DNA from: Actinopolyspora lacussalsi subsp. righensis | GTDB taxonomy: Bacteria; Actinomycetota; Actinomycetes; Mycobacteriales; Pseudonocardiaceae | Direction of reading: 5' to 3' | Length of the DNA: 64,000 bases | NCBI RefSeq assembly: GCF_900116555.1 | Contig: NZ_FPAT01000001.1 | Location: 248,001 to 312,000 of the forward strand | Shown here: one piece after another, positions 41,342-50,538 of the stretch | Layout: every line of letters starts with the position of its first letter | Position numbering within the stretch: position 1 is the stretch's first letter | Made by a program: the position numbers and the translations under genes | Notes under the pieces: model-generated | Database searches by the model: none | Told to the model about the DNA's origin: nothing | Seen by the model: the letters and a program-made list of their open reading frames with translations, nothing else

Positions 41342-44086
41342 TCAGGGCGCCTCGTCCGGGGCGATCGCCAACAGTGAGATGATCGCCAGCCCGCGTTGGG
41401 CGGCGTCGTTGGTGGCACAGGTGGCGAAGTCGCCGGACTGGTTGTGCGAGCGGCCGGTGGGGATCTCGTCCACCGGGGAGGCCACCGCAGCACCGTCCAC
41501 CCTGACCGGTTCGGGCCAGGGCTGTCCGTTGGGATCGGAAGTGAAGCGCTGCCAGCCACGACGACGCAACCACGGCTCGTCCAGCTGTTCGCCCGCCCAA
41601 GCGGTCACTCGCGAGTAGATCGTCTTGAACACACCGGGATCGAAGTCGAACCCGAACCTGTCGATCTTCTCCTCTGCGGGAGCCTGCACGTAACGGGCGA
41701 AGTCGAGCAGGGTCCGCCGGAACTCGGGAACGTCGACGAGGTCGAGCGTCTCCCACAGGATCTGTTCCCCGCAGAAGGCCATCGACAGGTTGTAACTGCT
41801 CTGGTAATCCCCCTTGCCGAGGTTGGTCAGGTGTGCCGTCTCCGGATCGAACCCGACGGCCCCACCCGCCTCACCGGTGAACAGCCCGGCGGGAAAGCCC
41901 GCGATGTCCCGCATACCGGTGACGATCCGGTCCCGCCAACGGGTCTCGCCGGTGCGTTCCCACTCGGTCAGCCAGTTGCTGACCAGCGCGTACCAGTCCG
42001 GGCCGATGCGTAACCGGGTCGGCACCCGGTCCTGCGAGGACAGCACGTTACGCAGCGGCGGGACCCGTACCATGGTCTCGTCCGCCCGCAGCGAGGAACG
42101 CATCAGTTCCCCCAGCAGCTCGTCGGCGGTGAGGTAGTAGCAGAACCGCTTGGTGAACGACTCGGACACCCGTGCCTCCTTGGCGCCGTCGCCCCAGTGC
42201 GAGACGTTGTGCCGTGAGCCCAACCCGGCGAATCGGCCGGTGTGGTGCGTGTCGACCTCGCTGATGTGCTTGGTCATCGCCCGGGCCAGGCGGAAGGCGT
42301 TCGGATCGCCGGAACGCAGGAAGGCGTACCACAGCATCGCGTCGGTGCCGAGCTCGCCGTTGTCCCAGGCGTAACCACCCACGTCGTAGCGCCACTCGTG
42401 CCGGTCCGCGTCGTAGGTGTGCATCACGTCGCCGTGGTCCCAGAAGCCGTACCACTGGCGCTGGTCGACCTGTCCCGCGTAGAAGGCGACGTCACGTTCG
42501 AGGGAGTCCTCCAGCGCGGACTTCGCACTGCTGCCGCGGTCGGGCAGACTCCACCGGCCGAACACACCGGCACGGTGGTATCGCTCCGGACGGGCGACCA
42601 GCTGCGGCGGTGAGTCCACCACTTCGGACAGCTGGACGATCCGTTCCCGCGAGGGAGTGGATTCCAGCGCCCACAACCGCATCTCGGTGGAACGCGCGAT
42701 CCCCTCCGGGGTGCTGAATCCCTCCTGCACGTCCTCGTAGGCCAGTCCCAGCCCGTGTGCCTCGGTGTCGTAGTGCCGCAGGTCCATGGCCTCGCCGTGC
42801 GGCGAGTAGGACCACAGCGTCACGGTAGCCGTGTCCCCCGCGGCACCGCGCACGTCGAGCGAACGGGGAAAACGCCGCCAGAAGTCGTGCATCCCCACCC
42901 CGAGCCCGCCCGAAACGCCGCCAACGTAACCGAACCCCGAGGCTCGACCTCCCCTACCGGCGTTCTTGAGCCAGCTCGACTCCGCGGAGGTGCGTTTCCA
43001 CACCTCGAAGTGCTCGGAGGAGCCCTGGAACAACGCGAAGTCGTTCCACAGCGCCAGATCCCGATAGCCCTCCCGAACCTCCCGGGACCACTCGGCCGGT
43101 GGCGGCGTGGCGTCGCCCGCGTGCTGCGCGTGGCGCACCGCCTCGCCGGGATCGCGCCGCAACCCGGTGAGCACCCGCACGGGCTCACCCCACACTCCGC
43201 CCGAGGTGGTGCCGAACCGGATGTGCCGGTTGTGCGCGTCGTCGGCCATCGGAACGCCGAGTCGCAGTCCCATACCGCGGACGAAGACGTGCCGACTGTC
43301 GGCGTCCCAGTAGAAGTTGTGCACCAGGCTCAGCGACTCGTCGCCTGCCGCGAGATACACCCGCATGGTCCAGGGCAGCATCTTCCGACCTCCCGCGCCA
43401 CGGTTGCGACCGTGGTCGCGCCGGTAGCGCCCGGAAAGCCTGACCACCGCGCGCACCGGACCGCGCTGCTCGATCTCGGCGTTTTCGACCACCCCGGACC
43501 ACTCGGTCCGCCGTGGTTCGGCGTGTTCCCCGTCCGGGCGGTCCTGCACCAGCAGCGCCAGCCGACCGTTCTCGGCGGTGACCCGGTCACCGCGTCCGAT
43601 CGACCGGATCACGTGGGCTCCGTGTCTGCCCACCCCGATCTCGACCGTGCCGTTGCTCAGCCGGATCTCGTCGCGGTCCTCGGACACGCTCACCGCGTTG
43701 TCCGGCGCGGCCGGTTCTCCCGGCTTCAACCGGTATCCCTCGGCGACAGCGTTCGCGGCGGCGGTGTGCCCACTCCACTTGAGCGTGCCGTCGGGCCAGT
43801 AGGCCAACGGCCAGGACTGCACCGGGACGGGATCGCCGTCGGCCGTGGTCAGGGTGAACGAGGTTTTCGCCGACATCTCGCCGCGGGACCACGGCACACC
43901 CCAGGTCGTGTTGACCGGGGCACCGGGTGCCTGGCCGAGCCAGTGCAGCTCGGTCGGTTGGTCGGAGTCCGGACCACCGCGCGGCGTAGCGGCTGCCTCG
44001 GAACCACGGACGAACAACGGGGTCGCGGCGGTTACTCCCGCCCCGGCCAGAAATCCACGACGCGCGAACTCGGAACTCGCTGACAC
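41342..44086 (-). CDS. Exo-rhamnogalacturonan lyase-like exported protein (PL26)
   Basis: A 914-residue secreted protein matching the PcRGLX/PL26 exo-rhamnogalacturonan lyase family in length and in core motifs: YGFWDHGDVMHTYD and HEWRYDVGGYAWDNGELGTD (near 545-575), the HHTGRF loop and NVSHWGDG. The enzyme would cleave the backbone of rhamnogalacturonan I of pectin. The GTG at 44086 has GGAGG six bases upstream; the N-terminus is a Tat signal (ARRGFLAG, then a hydrophobic stretch to SEAAATP). It is read towards the glycerate kinase gene. The upstream end follows a rhamnose mutarotase remnant and a LacI-2 operator, so rhamnose release and use are probably co-regulated. Confidence 0.85.
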   Translation of the reverse strand: MSASSEFARRGFLAGAGVTAATPLFVRGSEAAATPRGGPDSDQPTELHWLGQAPGAPVNTTWGVPWSRGEMSAKTSFTLTTADGDPVPVQSWPLAYWPDGTLKWSGHTAAANAVAEGYRLKPGEPAAPDNAVSVSEDRDEIRLSNGTVEIGVGRHGAHVIRSIGRGDRVTAENGRLALLVQDRPDGEHAEPRRTEWSGVVENAEIEQRGPVRAVVRLSGRYRRDHGRNRGAGGRKMLPWTMRVYLAAGDESLSLVHNFYWDADSRHVFVRGMGLRLGVPMADDAHNRHIRFGTTSGGVWGEPVRVLTGLRRDPGEAVRHAQHAGDATPPPAEWSREVREGYRDLALWNDFALFQGSSEHFEVWKRTSAESSWLKNAGRGGRASGFGYVGGVSGGLGVGMHDFWRRFPRSLDVRGAAGDTATVTLWSYSPHGEAMDLRHYDTEAHGLGLAYEDVQEGFSTPEGIARSTEMRLWALESTPSRERIVQLSEVVDSPPQLVARPERYHRAGVFGRWSLPDRGSSAKSALEDSLERDVAFYAGQVDQRQWYGFWDHGDVMHTYDADRHEWRYDVGGYAWDNGELGTDAMLWYAFLRSGDPNAFRLARAMTKHISEVDTHHTGRFAGLGSRHNVSHWGDGAKEARVSESFTKRFCYYLTADELLGELMRSSLRADETMVRVPPLRNVLSSQDRVPTRLRIGPDWYALVSNWLTEWERTGETRWRDRIVTGMRDIAGFPAGLFTGEAGGAVGFDPETAHLTNLGKGDYQSSYNLSMAFCGEQILWETLDLVDVPEFRRTLLDFARYVQAPAEEKIDRFGFDFDPGVFKTIYSRVTAWAGEQLDEPWLRRRGWQRFTSDPNGQPWPEPVRVDGAAVASPVDEIPTGRSHNQSGDFATCATNDAAQRGLAIISLLAIAPDEAP

Positions 44087-44179
44087 GAACAACCTCCGAA
44101 CGAGGGTCTCGGAACCGTCGCTGAACGCGAAGAACGGGTGTGGCGTCAACCCTTGGAATCCCGGGAGGGTCACCCCGGA

Positions 44180-44263
44180 TCAGTCGAGGTGGAAGGTCTT
44201 TTCCAGTACGCCCATCGCCTGATCCGGATCGGCACCGCCGGTGTCCACGAAGAACTCCGCCAT
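44180..44263 (-). pseudogene. rhaM: C-terminal remnant of L-rhamnose mutarotase
   Basis: A 27-residue frame, MAEFFVDTGGADPDQAMGVL followed by EKTFHLD, equals the C-terminal end of actinobacterial L-rhamnose mutarotases as I recall them (the ending L-E-x-F-H-L-D). The first about 75 residues, with the catalytic part, are missing; the sequence upstream in frame does not resemble the enzyme. An apparent ATG starts the remnant with a poorly spaced GGAG. It lies directly before the lyase gene and 80 bases after a LacI-2 operator, so it is probably a deleted first gene of that operon. Confidence 0.55.
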
Positions 44264-44343
44264 ACTCTCCGATCTCGTTTCCCGCACGTGTCGAACGGTG
44301 CCGCGCGGAACAGTCCGCGGCGGTTCCCTGAACCCGAGTTGAT

Positions 44344-44355
44344 GAAACGTTTTAT
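44344..44355. promoter_or_regulatory. LacI-2 operator, lyase side
   Basis: TGAAACGTTTTA matches TGAAACGTTTCA of the site at 45647-45660 in all but one base and lies upstream of the mutarotase remnant and lyase gene. Confidence 0.65.
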
Positions 44356-44555
44356 AAAGCGAGACCGTAGAGCCGAAGTGTGGTCCAGTCAACAGCCGGG
44401 AAACACTCCGGTGACGCGGCCGGATCACGGCACCAGTCCCGCGACGACGGGACAGTGCGGCTCAACCGGGGAATGGACGATCTTTGGGCATCGCGAGCAG
44501 GCGGGAGCGAGCCCGAGCGGACACACGACGTGAACGCGCCCGGGACCGCCCACCA

Positions 44556-45602
44556 CTACCGTCGCGGCAAAGTGGAACGCCGGACGATGAGTTCGGGGGA
44601 ATAGATGACACTCTCGTGCTCGTGCGCGGGGTCGCCCTCGGTCTCCCCCAGCAACAGCTCGGCGGCGGTGGACCCCATCCGCTCGGCGGGCTGGCGCACC
44701 GAGGTCAGCGGAACGGCGGCGGCCGCCGCGAACTCGATGTCGTCGTAACCGACCAGGGCGACGTCTTCGGGCACCCGCACGCCCGCGTCGAACATCGCCT
44801 GCAACAACCCGAGCGCCAGCAGATCGTTGGCGCAGAAGACCGCGGTGGGACGCGGTCGCAGCCCCAGCAGTCTCGCCCCGGCGTCCCGGCCGGAGGCTAC
44901 GTCGAGTTTGGCCGTTTCCAGCACCGTCAGACTCTCCGGCCCCAGACCGCCCGCCTCGATCGCACGTCGGGCCCCCACGAGCCGGTCGGTGCACTGCGCC
45001 AGGTTCGAAGGGCCGCTGATGTAGGCCACCCGCTCGTGGCCGTTCTCGACGAGGTGACGCACGGCCAGCTCTCCCCCGGCGACGTCGTCGACCGAGACCG
45101 AGCAGGCGTCGTCGCTGTCGACCACCCGGTCGACGAACACGTAGGGAATCCCGTGGCGCCGGAAGGCCAGCAGGTTCGCCCCGGTGGTGTCGGCGGGGGT
45201 CACCAGCACACCACGCACCCGCTGCTCGGCGAACATCGACAGGTAGAGCGACTCGGCCTCCGAGTCCTGGGCACTGTGGCACATCATGACGCCGAGTCCG
45301 TGCTCACGCGCGGCGCGCTCCGCGCCGCGGGACATCGCGACGAAGAACGGGTTGCCGATGTCGAGCACCAGCAGCGCGACCATGCGGCTGTCGCCCGAAC
45401 GCAGTTGGCGAGCCGACTCGCTGCGCACGTAACCGAGTTCGTCGATGACCGCACGGACGCGTGACCGGGTGTCCGCCGATACCCGGTCAGGGCGGTTGAG
45501 TGCGTTGGAGACGGTCCCGATGGAGACACCCGCCCGGTGGGCGACGTCCTTGATGCTGACCTCTCCGGTGGTTTTGCGGTTGCTCCCGCCGGTCGACACC
45601 AC
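44556..45602 (-). CDS. LacI-family repressor of the rhamnose locus
   Basis: A 348-residue LacI/GalR repressor. DNA-binding part: SIKDVAHRAGVSIGTVSNAL and the hinge SESARQLRSG. Sugar-binding part: VALLVLDIGNPFFVAMSRGA, VFVDRVVDS, AVFCANDLLALGLL and ALVGYDDIEFA. It is divergent from the rhamnulose aldolase gene; a perfect palindrome lies just upstream of its start and a near copy before the lyase gene. An inducer from rhamnose breakdown is likely. The start is a GTG at 45602; ATG alternatives are not present nearby. Confidence 0.92.
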   Translation of the reverse strand: MVSTGGSNRKTTGEVSIKDVAHRAGVSIGTVSNALNRPDRVSADTRSRVRAVIDELGYVRSESARQLRSGDSRMVALLVLDIGNPFFVAMSRGAERAAREHGLGVMMCHSAQDSEAESLYLSMFAEQRVRGVLVTPADTTGANLLAFRRHGIPYVFVDRVVDSDDACSVSVDDVAGGELAVRHLVENGHERVAYISGPSNLAQCTDRLVGARRAIEAGGLGPESLTVLETAKLDVASGRDAGARLLGLRPRPTAVFCANDLLALGLLQAMFDAGVRVPEDVALVGYDDIEFAAAAAVPLTSVRQPAERMGSTAAELLLGETEGDPAHEHESVIYSPELIVRRSTLPRR

Positions 45603-45646
45603 ACCTCCCTTGACTCGGATGCCCCCCCATCCTATCCTTCGCCTGA

Positions 45647-45660
45647 GTGAAACGTTTCAC
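45647..45660. promoter_or_regulatory. LacI-2 operator, rhamnose side
   Basis: GTGAAACGTTTCAC is a perfect 14-base palindrome in the gap between the divergent lacI and aldolase genes. The rest of this 390-base gap has no gene; a second short palindrome GTGAGTCACTCAC occurs at 45961-45973 just before the aldolase start. Confidence 0.8.
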
Positions 45661-45995
45661 CGCTGTCGCCCACGAACTCGACACTGGCGGAACGGCCCCT
45701 CCTCCCCACCGCTCAACCATCGGAGCCACCAGCGATGCCGGACGAGAACGCCGTCAAGGCGGCCTTGAAGCACCAGCGAAGCGAGGCCCCTTCCCGGGTC
45801 TACGGGCACCAGGAGAAACCGGCAGTCGAACGACGGAGTGAGCGACAAGCGGGTTGGGGCGCGTGATCGGAGTCTTCCGCTCGCCCTCGGCGAGATGCCC
45901 CGTCCGCGGAGAATCCCACCACTCCCCGCCGCGGGCTCCCGACACCGAGCAGGCACACCAGTGAGTCACTCACCAAGTACGAAAGGGCCGATTCG

Positions 45996-48044
45996 TTGAA
46001 CGAGCAGCCATCCGAGAACGTGACCGACGAACTGCTGAACCGGTCCCACCGGCTCGGTGCGGATCCGCGCAACACCAACTACGCGGGCGGCAACACCTCG
46101 GCCAAGGGCACCGGCCGGGACCCGGTCACCGCCGCACCGGAGCGGTTGATGTGGGTCAAGGGGTCCGGCGGTGACCTGGGCACGCTGTCCGAGTCCGGGC
46201 TGGCCGTGCTGCGGCTGGAACGGATGCGCGCGCTGACCGAGGTGTATCCGGGTGTGGAGCGCGAGGACGAGATGGTCGCGGCCCTGGACCACTGCCTGTA
46301 CGGCAAGGGCGGCGCGGCGCCCTCGATCGACACCGCCATGCACGGGCTCGTCGAGGCCGAACACGTCGACCACCTGCACCCCGACGCGGGGATCGCACTC
46401 GCCACCGCGTCCGACGGTCCGAAACTGACCGAGGAGTGCTTCGGCGACAAGGTCGTGTGGGTGCCCTGGCGACGCCCGGGATTCCAACTCGGACTGGACA
46501 TCGCCGAGGTCCGGAACCGGCACCCGCGGGCGGTCGGAGTGATCCTCGGTGGACACGGCATCACCGCCTGGGGCGAGACGAGTGAGGAGTGCGAACGGAA
46601 CTCACTGTGGATCATCCGCACCGCGGAGGAGTTCCTCGCCGAGCGGGGAGATCCCGAACCGTTCGGACCTCCGGTCCCGGCCAACGAGGCACTGCCCGAG
46701 ACCGAGCGGCACGCACGGGCCGCGGCGCTCGCACCGGTGATCCGGGGACTGGTCTCCACCGACAACACGCAGGTCGGCCACTACGACGACAGACGGGAAG
46801 TGCTGGACTTCCTGGCACGGGAGAAACACCCCCGACTGGCCGACCTCGGCACCTCGTGCCCCGACCACTTCCTGCGCACCAAGGTGCGCCCGCTGGTGCT
46901 GGACCTACCACCCACCGCGCCGCTGGAGGACGTGATCGAGCGATTGCGACAGCTGCACACCTCCTACCGGCAGCGCTACAGCGAGTACTACCACCGCCAC
47001 GCCGACACCGACTCACCTGCCATGCGCGGAGCCGATCCGGCGATCGTGCTGGTGCCGGGTGTGGGCATGTTCTCCTTCGGCAAGGACAAGCAGACCGCCC
47101 GGGTCGCCGGTGAGTTCTACGTCAACGCGATCAACGTGATGCACGGTGCGGAGGCGGTGTCGCGGTACCAGCCGATCGAGGAATCCGAGAAGTTCCGCAT
47201 CGAGTACTGGGCGCTGGAGGAGGCCAAACTCGCCCGCATGCCCGCCCCGAAACCGCTGGCAGGTCGTGTCGCGCTGGTCACCGGCGGTGGATCGGGCATC
47301 GGCAGGGCCACCGCTCGCCGACTCAACGCCGAGGGTGCCTGCGTGGTGTTGGCCGACCGGGACACCGAATCGGCCGAGGAACTGGCCACCGAACTCGGCG
47401 GCCCGGACAAGGCCGTGGCGGTCGGCGTCGATGTCACCGACGAGTCCGAGGTCGGCGAGCTGTTCGCGGTGGCGGCCCGTTCCTTCGGCGGGGTGGATCT
47501 GGTGGTCAACAACGCCGGGATGTCCATCTCCAAACCGCTGCTGGAAACCACCGTGGCGGACTGGGACCTCCAGCACGACGTGATGGCGCGGGGCTCGTTC
47601 CTGGTCTCCCGGGAAGCCGCACGCGGCATGACGGCGGCGGGACAGGGCGGGGACATCGTCTACATCGCCAGCAAGAACTCCGTGTTCGCCGGGCAGAACA
47701 ACGTGGCCTACGGAGCCACCAAGGCCGACCAGGCGCACCAGGTGCGACTGCTGGCCGCAGAACTGGGTGAACACGGGATCCGGGTCAACGGCGTGAACCC
47801 GGACGGCGTGGTGCGTGGTTCGGGAATCTTCGCCGGTGGCTGGGGCGCGCAGCGGGCGGCCCACTACGGGGTGAAGGAAACCGAGCTCGGTGAGTTCTAC
47901 GCCCAGCGCACGCTGCTCAAGCGGGAGGTGCTGCCCGAGCACGTGGCCGCGGCGGTGTTCGCGCTCGTCGGCGGCGATCTGAACAACACGACGGGAATGC
48001 ACGTTCCGGTCGACAGTGGAGTGCCCGCCGCTTTCCTGCGGTGA
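45996..48044 (+). CDS. rhaD: Bifunctional rhamnulose-1-phosphate aldolase/alcohol dehydrogenase
   Basis: A 682-residue two-domain enzyme. Residues 1-420 are a class II aldolase with the zinc histidines in VDHLHPDAGIALAT (near 125-138) and ILGGHGITAWGE (near 185); it splits rhamnulose-1-phosphate into dihydroxyacetone phosphate and lactaldehyde. Residues 425-682 are a short-chain dehydrogenase with VALVTGGGSGIGRATARRL, NNAGMS, and the catalytic YGATK; it oxidises the lactaldehyde to lactate. This fusion is known in rhamnose-using bacteria. The start is a TTG at 45996, with AAAGGG about ten bases upstream. It heads a possible operon with the kinase and the lut genes. Confidence 0.93.
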   Translation: MNEQPSENVTDELLNRSHRLGADPRNTNYAGGNTSAKGTGRDPVTAAPERLMWVKGSGGDLGTLSESGLAVLRLERMRALTEVYPGVEREDEMVAALDHCLYGKGGAAPSIDTAMHGLVEAEHVDHLHPDAGIALATASDGPKLTEECFGDKVVWVPWRRPGFQLGLDIAEVRNRHPRAVGVILGGHGITAWGETSEECERNSLWIIRTAEEFLAERGDPEPFGPPVPANEALPETERHARAAALAPVIRGLVSTDNTQVGHYDDRREVLDFLAREKHPRLADLGTSCPDHFLRTKVRPLVLDLPPTAPLEDVIERLRQLHTSYRQRYSEYYHRHADTDSPAMRGADPAIVLVPGVGMFSFGKDKQTARVAGEFYVNAINVMHGAEAVSRYQPIEESEKFRIEYWALEEAKLARMPAPKPLAGRVALVTGGGSGIGRATARRLNAEGACVVLADRDTESAEELATELGGPDKAVAVGVDVTDESEVGELFAVAARSFGGVDLVVNNAGMSISKPLLETTVADWDLQHDVMARGSFLVSREAARGMTAAGQGGDIVYIASKNSVFAGQNNVAYGATKADQAHQVRLLAAELGEHGIRVNGVNPDGVVRGSGIFAGGWGAQRAAHYGVKETELGEFYAQRTLLKREVLPEHVAAAVFALVGGDLNNTTGMHVPVDSGVPAAFLR

Positions 48045-48149
48045 CGGCGCTCCTTCCGGTGCGAGCACCGTGTCACGCACCGCCGCCCTGCCCGACCACA
48101 CGGACCGTCCCGTCGGTCACCCGTCGACACCTTTGGGAACGAGATCGCG

Positions 48150-49646
48150 ATGACGAGCAACGAGTTCAACTGCGCCGCTGTCGACCTGGGCGCCTCCAGC
48201 GGCCGTGTGGTGCTGGGCAGGGTGGGCAGCGAACTGCTGGAACTGACCGAACTGCACCGGTTCGGGAACAGTCCCTCCCGGGACGGATCCGGGTGGCGCT
48301 GGGACATCGGCACGATCCACCGTGAGGTGTTGACGGGGCTGCGCCGCGCCGCCGAGCACTCCCCCAGCTCGATCGGCATCGACAGCTGGGCAGTGGACTA
48401 CGGGCTGTTGGACCGGAACGGCACCCTGCTGGCCGATCCACGGCACCATCGCGATCCCCGCAACTCGGGAATGATCGAACGGGTCCGGGAACGGGTCGAC
48501 GACGCCGAGCTCTACGGCATCACGGGGCTGCAGCAGCTTCCCATCAACACGCTGTACCAACTCGTCGCCTCTCTGGAGGATGACGAGCTGGATTCGGCGG
48601 AAACCCTGCTGCTCATCCCCGATCTGCTGACCTACTGGCTCACCGGTGAGATCGGTGCGGAGATCACCAACGCCTCCACCACCCAGTTGTTCGACGTCCG
48701 CGGCGAGGACTGGGCGTACGACCTCGCACGGCGGCTGGGGATTCCGAGTCACGTGTTCCCGCCGCTGCGCTCTCCGGGGGAGTTCGCCGGAACGCCGCGG
48801 GCCGCGGTCAGCGCTCACACCGGGCTCTCCCCGTCGGTACGGGTGACATCCGTCGCCTCGCACGACACGGCCTCGGCGGTGGTGGCCGTGCCGGCGACCG
48901 ATCGGCGATTCGCCTACATCTCGTGCGGCACGTGGTCCCTGGTGGGGCTGGAGCTGGACTCACCCGTGCTGACCGAACGCTCCCGCGCGGCGAACGTGAC
49001 CAACGAACGCGGCATCGACGGCACCACTCGCTACCTGCGCAACACGATGGGACTGTGGCTGTTGCAGGAGTGCCTGCGCTGCTGGCGGGAAGGCGGACTG
49101 CGCGCGGATCTCGACGAACTGCTCGAGGGCGCCGCCCGCCAACCGGCGTTCCGCAGCGTGCTCGACACCGACGATCCGGCGTTCATGGCGCCGCAGGACA
49201 TGCCCACCACCATCGGCGCGGCCTGCGTCGCGGCCGGTGAGCCGGTCCCGGAAAGCCCCGAGGCCACGGTTCGGTGTGTGCTGGAAAGTCTCGCGCTGGC
49301 CCACCGCCGGACGGTGCGCGGCGTCGCGGAACTGGCCGACCGGGAGGTCGAGGTCGTCCACCTGGTCGGTGGCGGCAGCCGCAACGAGCTGCTGTGCTCA
49401 CTGACGGCCGACGCCTGCGGGCTTCCGGTGGTCGCCGGCCCCACCGAGGCGACCGCGTTGGGCAACGTACTGGTCCAGGCACGCGCGCACGGCATGGCCG
49501 GTGACCTGTCCGAACTGCGCGCACTCGTGGCGGCCACACAACCGCTGCGGCGTTTCGAACCCGGCGACTCGGCCGACACGTGGGATGCTGTGGACCGCCG
49601 CGTCCGTGATCGCACGAGCACCACCACACGTGCGACAGTCGAATGA
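48150..49646 (+). CDS. rhaB: Rhamnulokinase
   Basis: A 498-residue FGGY sugar kinase. AAVDLGASSGRVVLG at residues 8-22, a GIDSWAVDYGLLD segment near 75, ITNASTTQLFDV near 172, and ISCGTWSLVGLELDSP and HLVGGGSRNELLC in the C-terminal half fit RhaB, which phosphorylates L-rhamnulose at carbon 1 with ATP. It follows the aldolase gene by 105 bases, in pathway order reversed. The ATG at 48150 is preceded by GGGAACGAGA. A rhamnose isomerase to supply its substrate is not found in the window. Confidence 0.92.
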   Translation: MTSNEFNCAAVDLGASSGRVVLGRVGSELLELTELHRFGNSPSRDGSGWRWDIGTIHREVLTGLRRAAEHSPSSIGIDSWAVDYGLLDRNGTLLADPRHHRDPRNSGMIERVRERVDDAELYGITGLQQLPINTLYQLVASLEDDELDSAETLLLIPDLLTYWLTGEIGAEITNASTTQLFDVRGEDWAYDLARRLGIPSHVFPPLRSPGEFAGTPRAAVSAHTGLSPSVRVTSVASHDTASAVVAVPATDRRFAYISCGTWSLVGLELDSPVLTERSRAANVTNERGIDGTTRYLRNTMGLWLLQECLRCWREGGLRADLDELLEGAARQPAFRSVLDTDDPAFMAPQDMPTTIGAACVAAGEPVPESPEATVRCVLESLALAHRRTVRGVAELADREVEVVHLVGGGSRNELLCSLTADACGLPVVAGPTEATALGNVLVQARAHGMAGDLSELRALVAATQPLRRFEPGDSADTWDAVDRRVRDRTSTTTRATVE

Positions 49647-49800
49647 GGACAGCTCTTCGACGGCGTCTTTCGGATGCTCGGACTGTCGCCGAATTTCCGG
49701 AACCGGCGACGGCCCCCTCGTCCGGTTCGGGTGCGCGATCGGGACCCGAGCACGGGCACCAGGGCCGTCGCGGGGGCTTACCAGGAAGGAAACCGCTGTT

Positions 49801-50538
49801 ATGCGAGTAGCGCTGTTCGCGACCTGTCTCGGGGACACGCTCTTTCCGGGGGCCGTGCGCGCCACGCTACGGGTGCTCGAACGACTGGGGTGCACGGTGG
49901 ACTTCCCACCGGGACAGACCTGCTGCGGCCAGATGCACACCAACACGGGGTATCACGAGCAGGCCGTCCCGGCGGTGCGGAGCTTCGTCGCCGCCTTCGA
50001 GGGCTACGATCACGTGGTGGCCCCCTCCGGCTCCTGCGTGGGCTCGATTCGGCACCAGCACGACATCGTGGCCGAGCGCAGCGGGGACCGGAAGCTGTCC
50101 GAGGCGGTCGACCGGGTCTCGCCCCACGTCTACGAACTCTCCGAGTTCCTGGTGGACGTGCTCGGAGTGACCGACGTCGGCTCCTATTTCCCGCACCGGG
50201 TGACCTACCACCCGACCTGCCACTCGCTGCGGATGCTGCGGGTGGGTGACAAACCGCGGCGGTTGCTGAGCGAGGTCCGCGGTATCCGGTTGCTCGAGCT
50301 TCCCGAGGCCGAGCAGTGCTGCGGCTTCGGCGGCACCTTCGCGTTGAAGAACCCGGACGTTTCCGTGGCGATGGGGGCCGACAAGACGAGGCACGTGCGT
50401 GAGACGGGCGCCGAGGTCCTGTGCGCGAGCGACAGTTCCTGTCTGATGCACCTGGGTGGGCTGCTCGACAGGCAACGCGAGGGAATTCGCACGATGCACC
50501 TGGCCGAGATCCTGGCGGGAACCGAGGAGGACCGATGA
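49801..50538 (+). CDS. lutA: Lactate utilisation protein A (Fe-S protein)
   Basis: A 245-residue CCG-domain protein. The cysteine motifs TCCGQMH (near 40) and YHPTCHSLRML, EQCCGFGGTF and CASDSSCLMHLGG are those of the LutA/GlpC-like family, which hold iron-sulfur clusters. With LutB and LutC it oxidises L-lactate to pyruvate and passes electrons to the respiratory chain. It starts 154 bases after rhaB and overlaps lutB by ATGA. It would consume lactate made from rhamnose. Confidence 0.93.
   Translation: MRVALFATCLGDTLFPGAVRATLRVLERLGCTVDFPPGQTCCGQMHTNTGYHEQAVPAVRSFVAAFEGYDHVVAPSGSCVGSIRHQHDIVAERSGDRKLSEAVDRVSPHVYELSEFLVDVLGVTDVGSYFPHRVTYHPTCHSLRMLRVGDKPRRLLSEVRGIRLLELPEAEQCCGFGGTFALKNPDVSVAMGADKTRHVRETGAEVLCASDSSCLMHLGGLLDRQREGIRTMHLAEILAGTEEDR

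Noticed and set aside
45603-45995. Searched for an L-rhamnose isomerase or mutarotase between lacI and the aldolase gene
   Set aside because: No frame in this gap resembles either; only palindromes were found.
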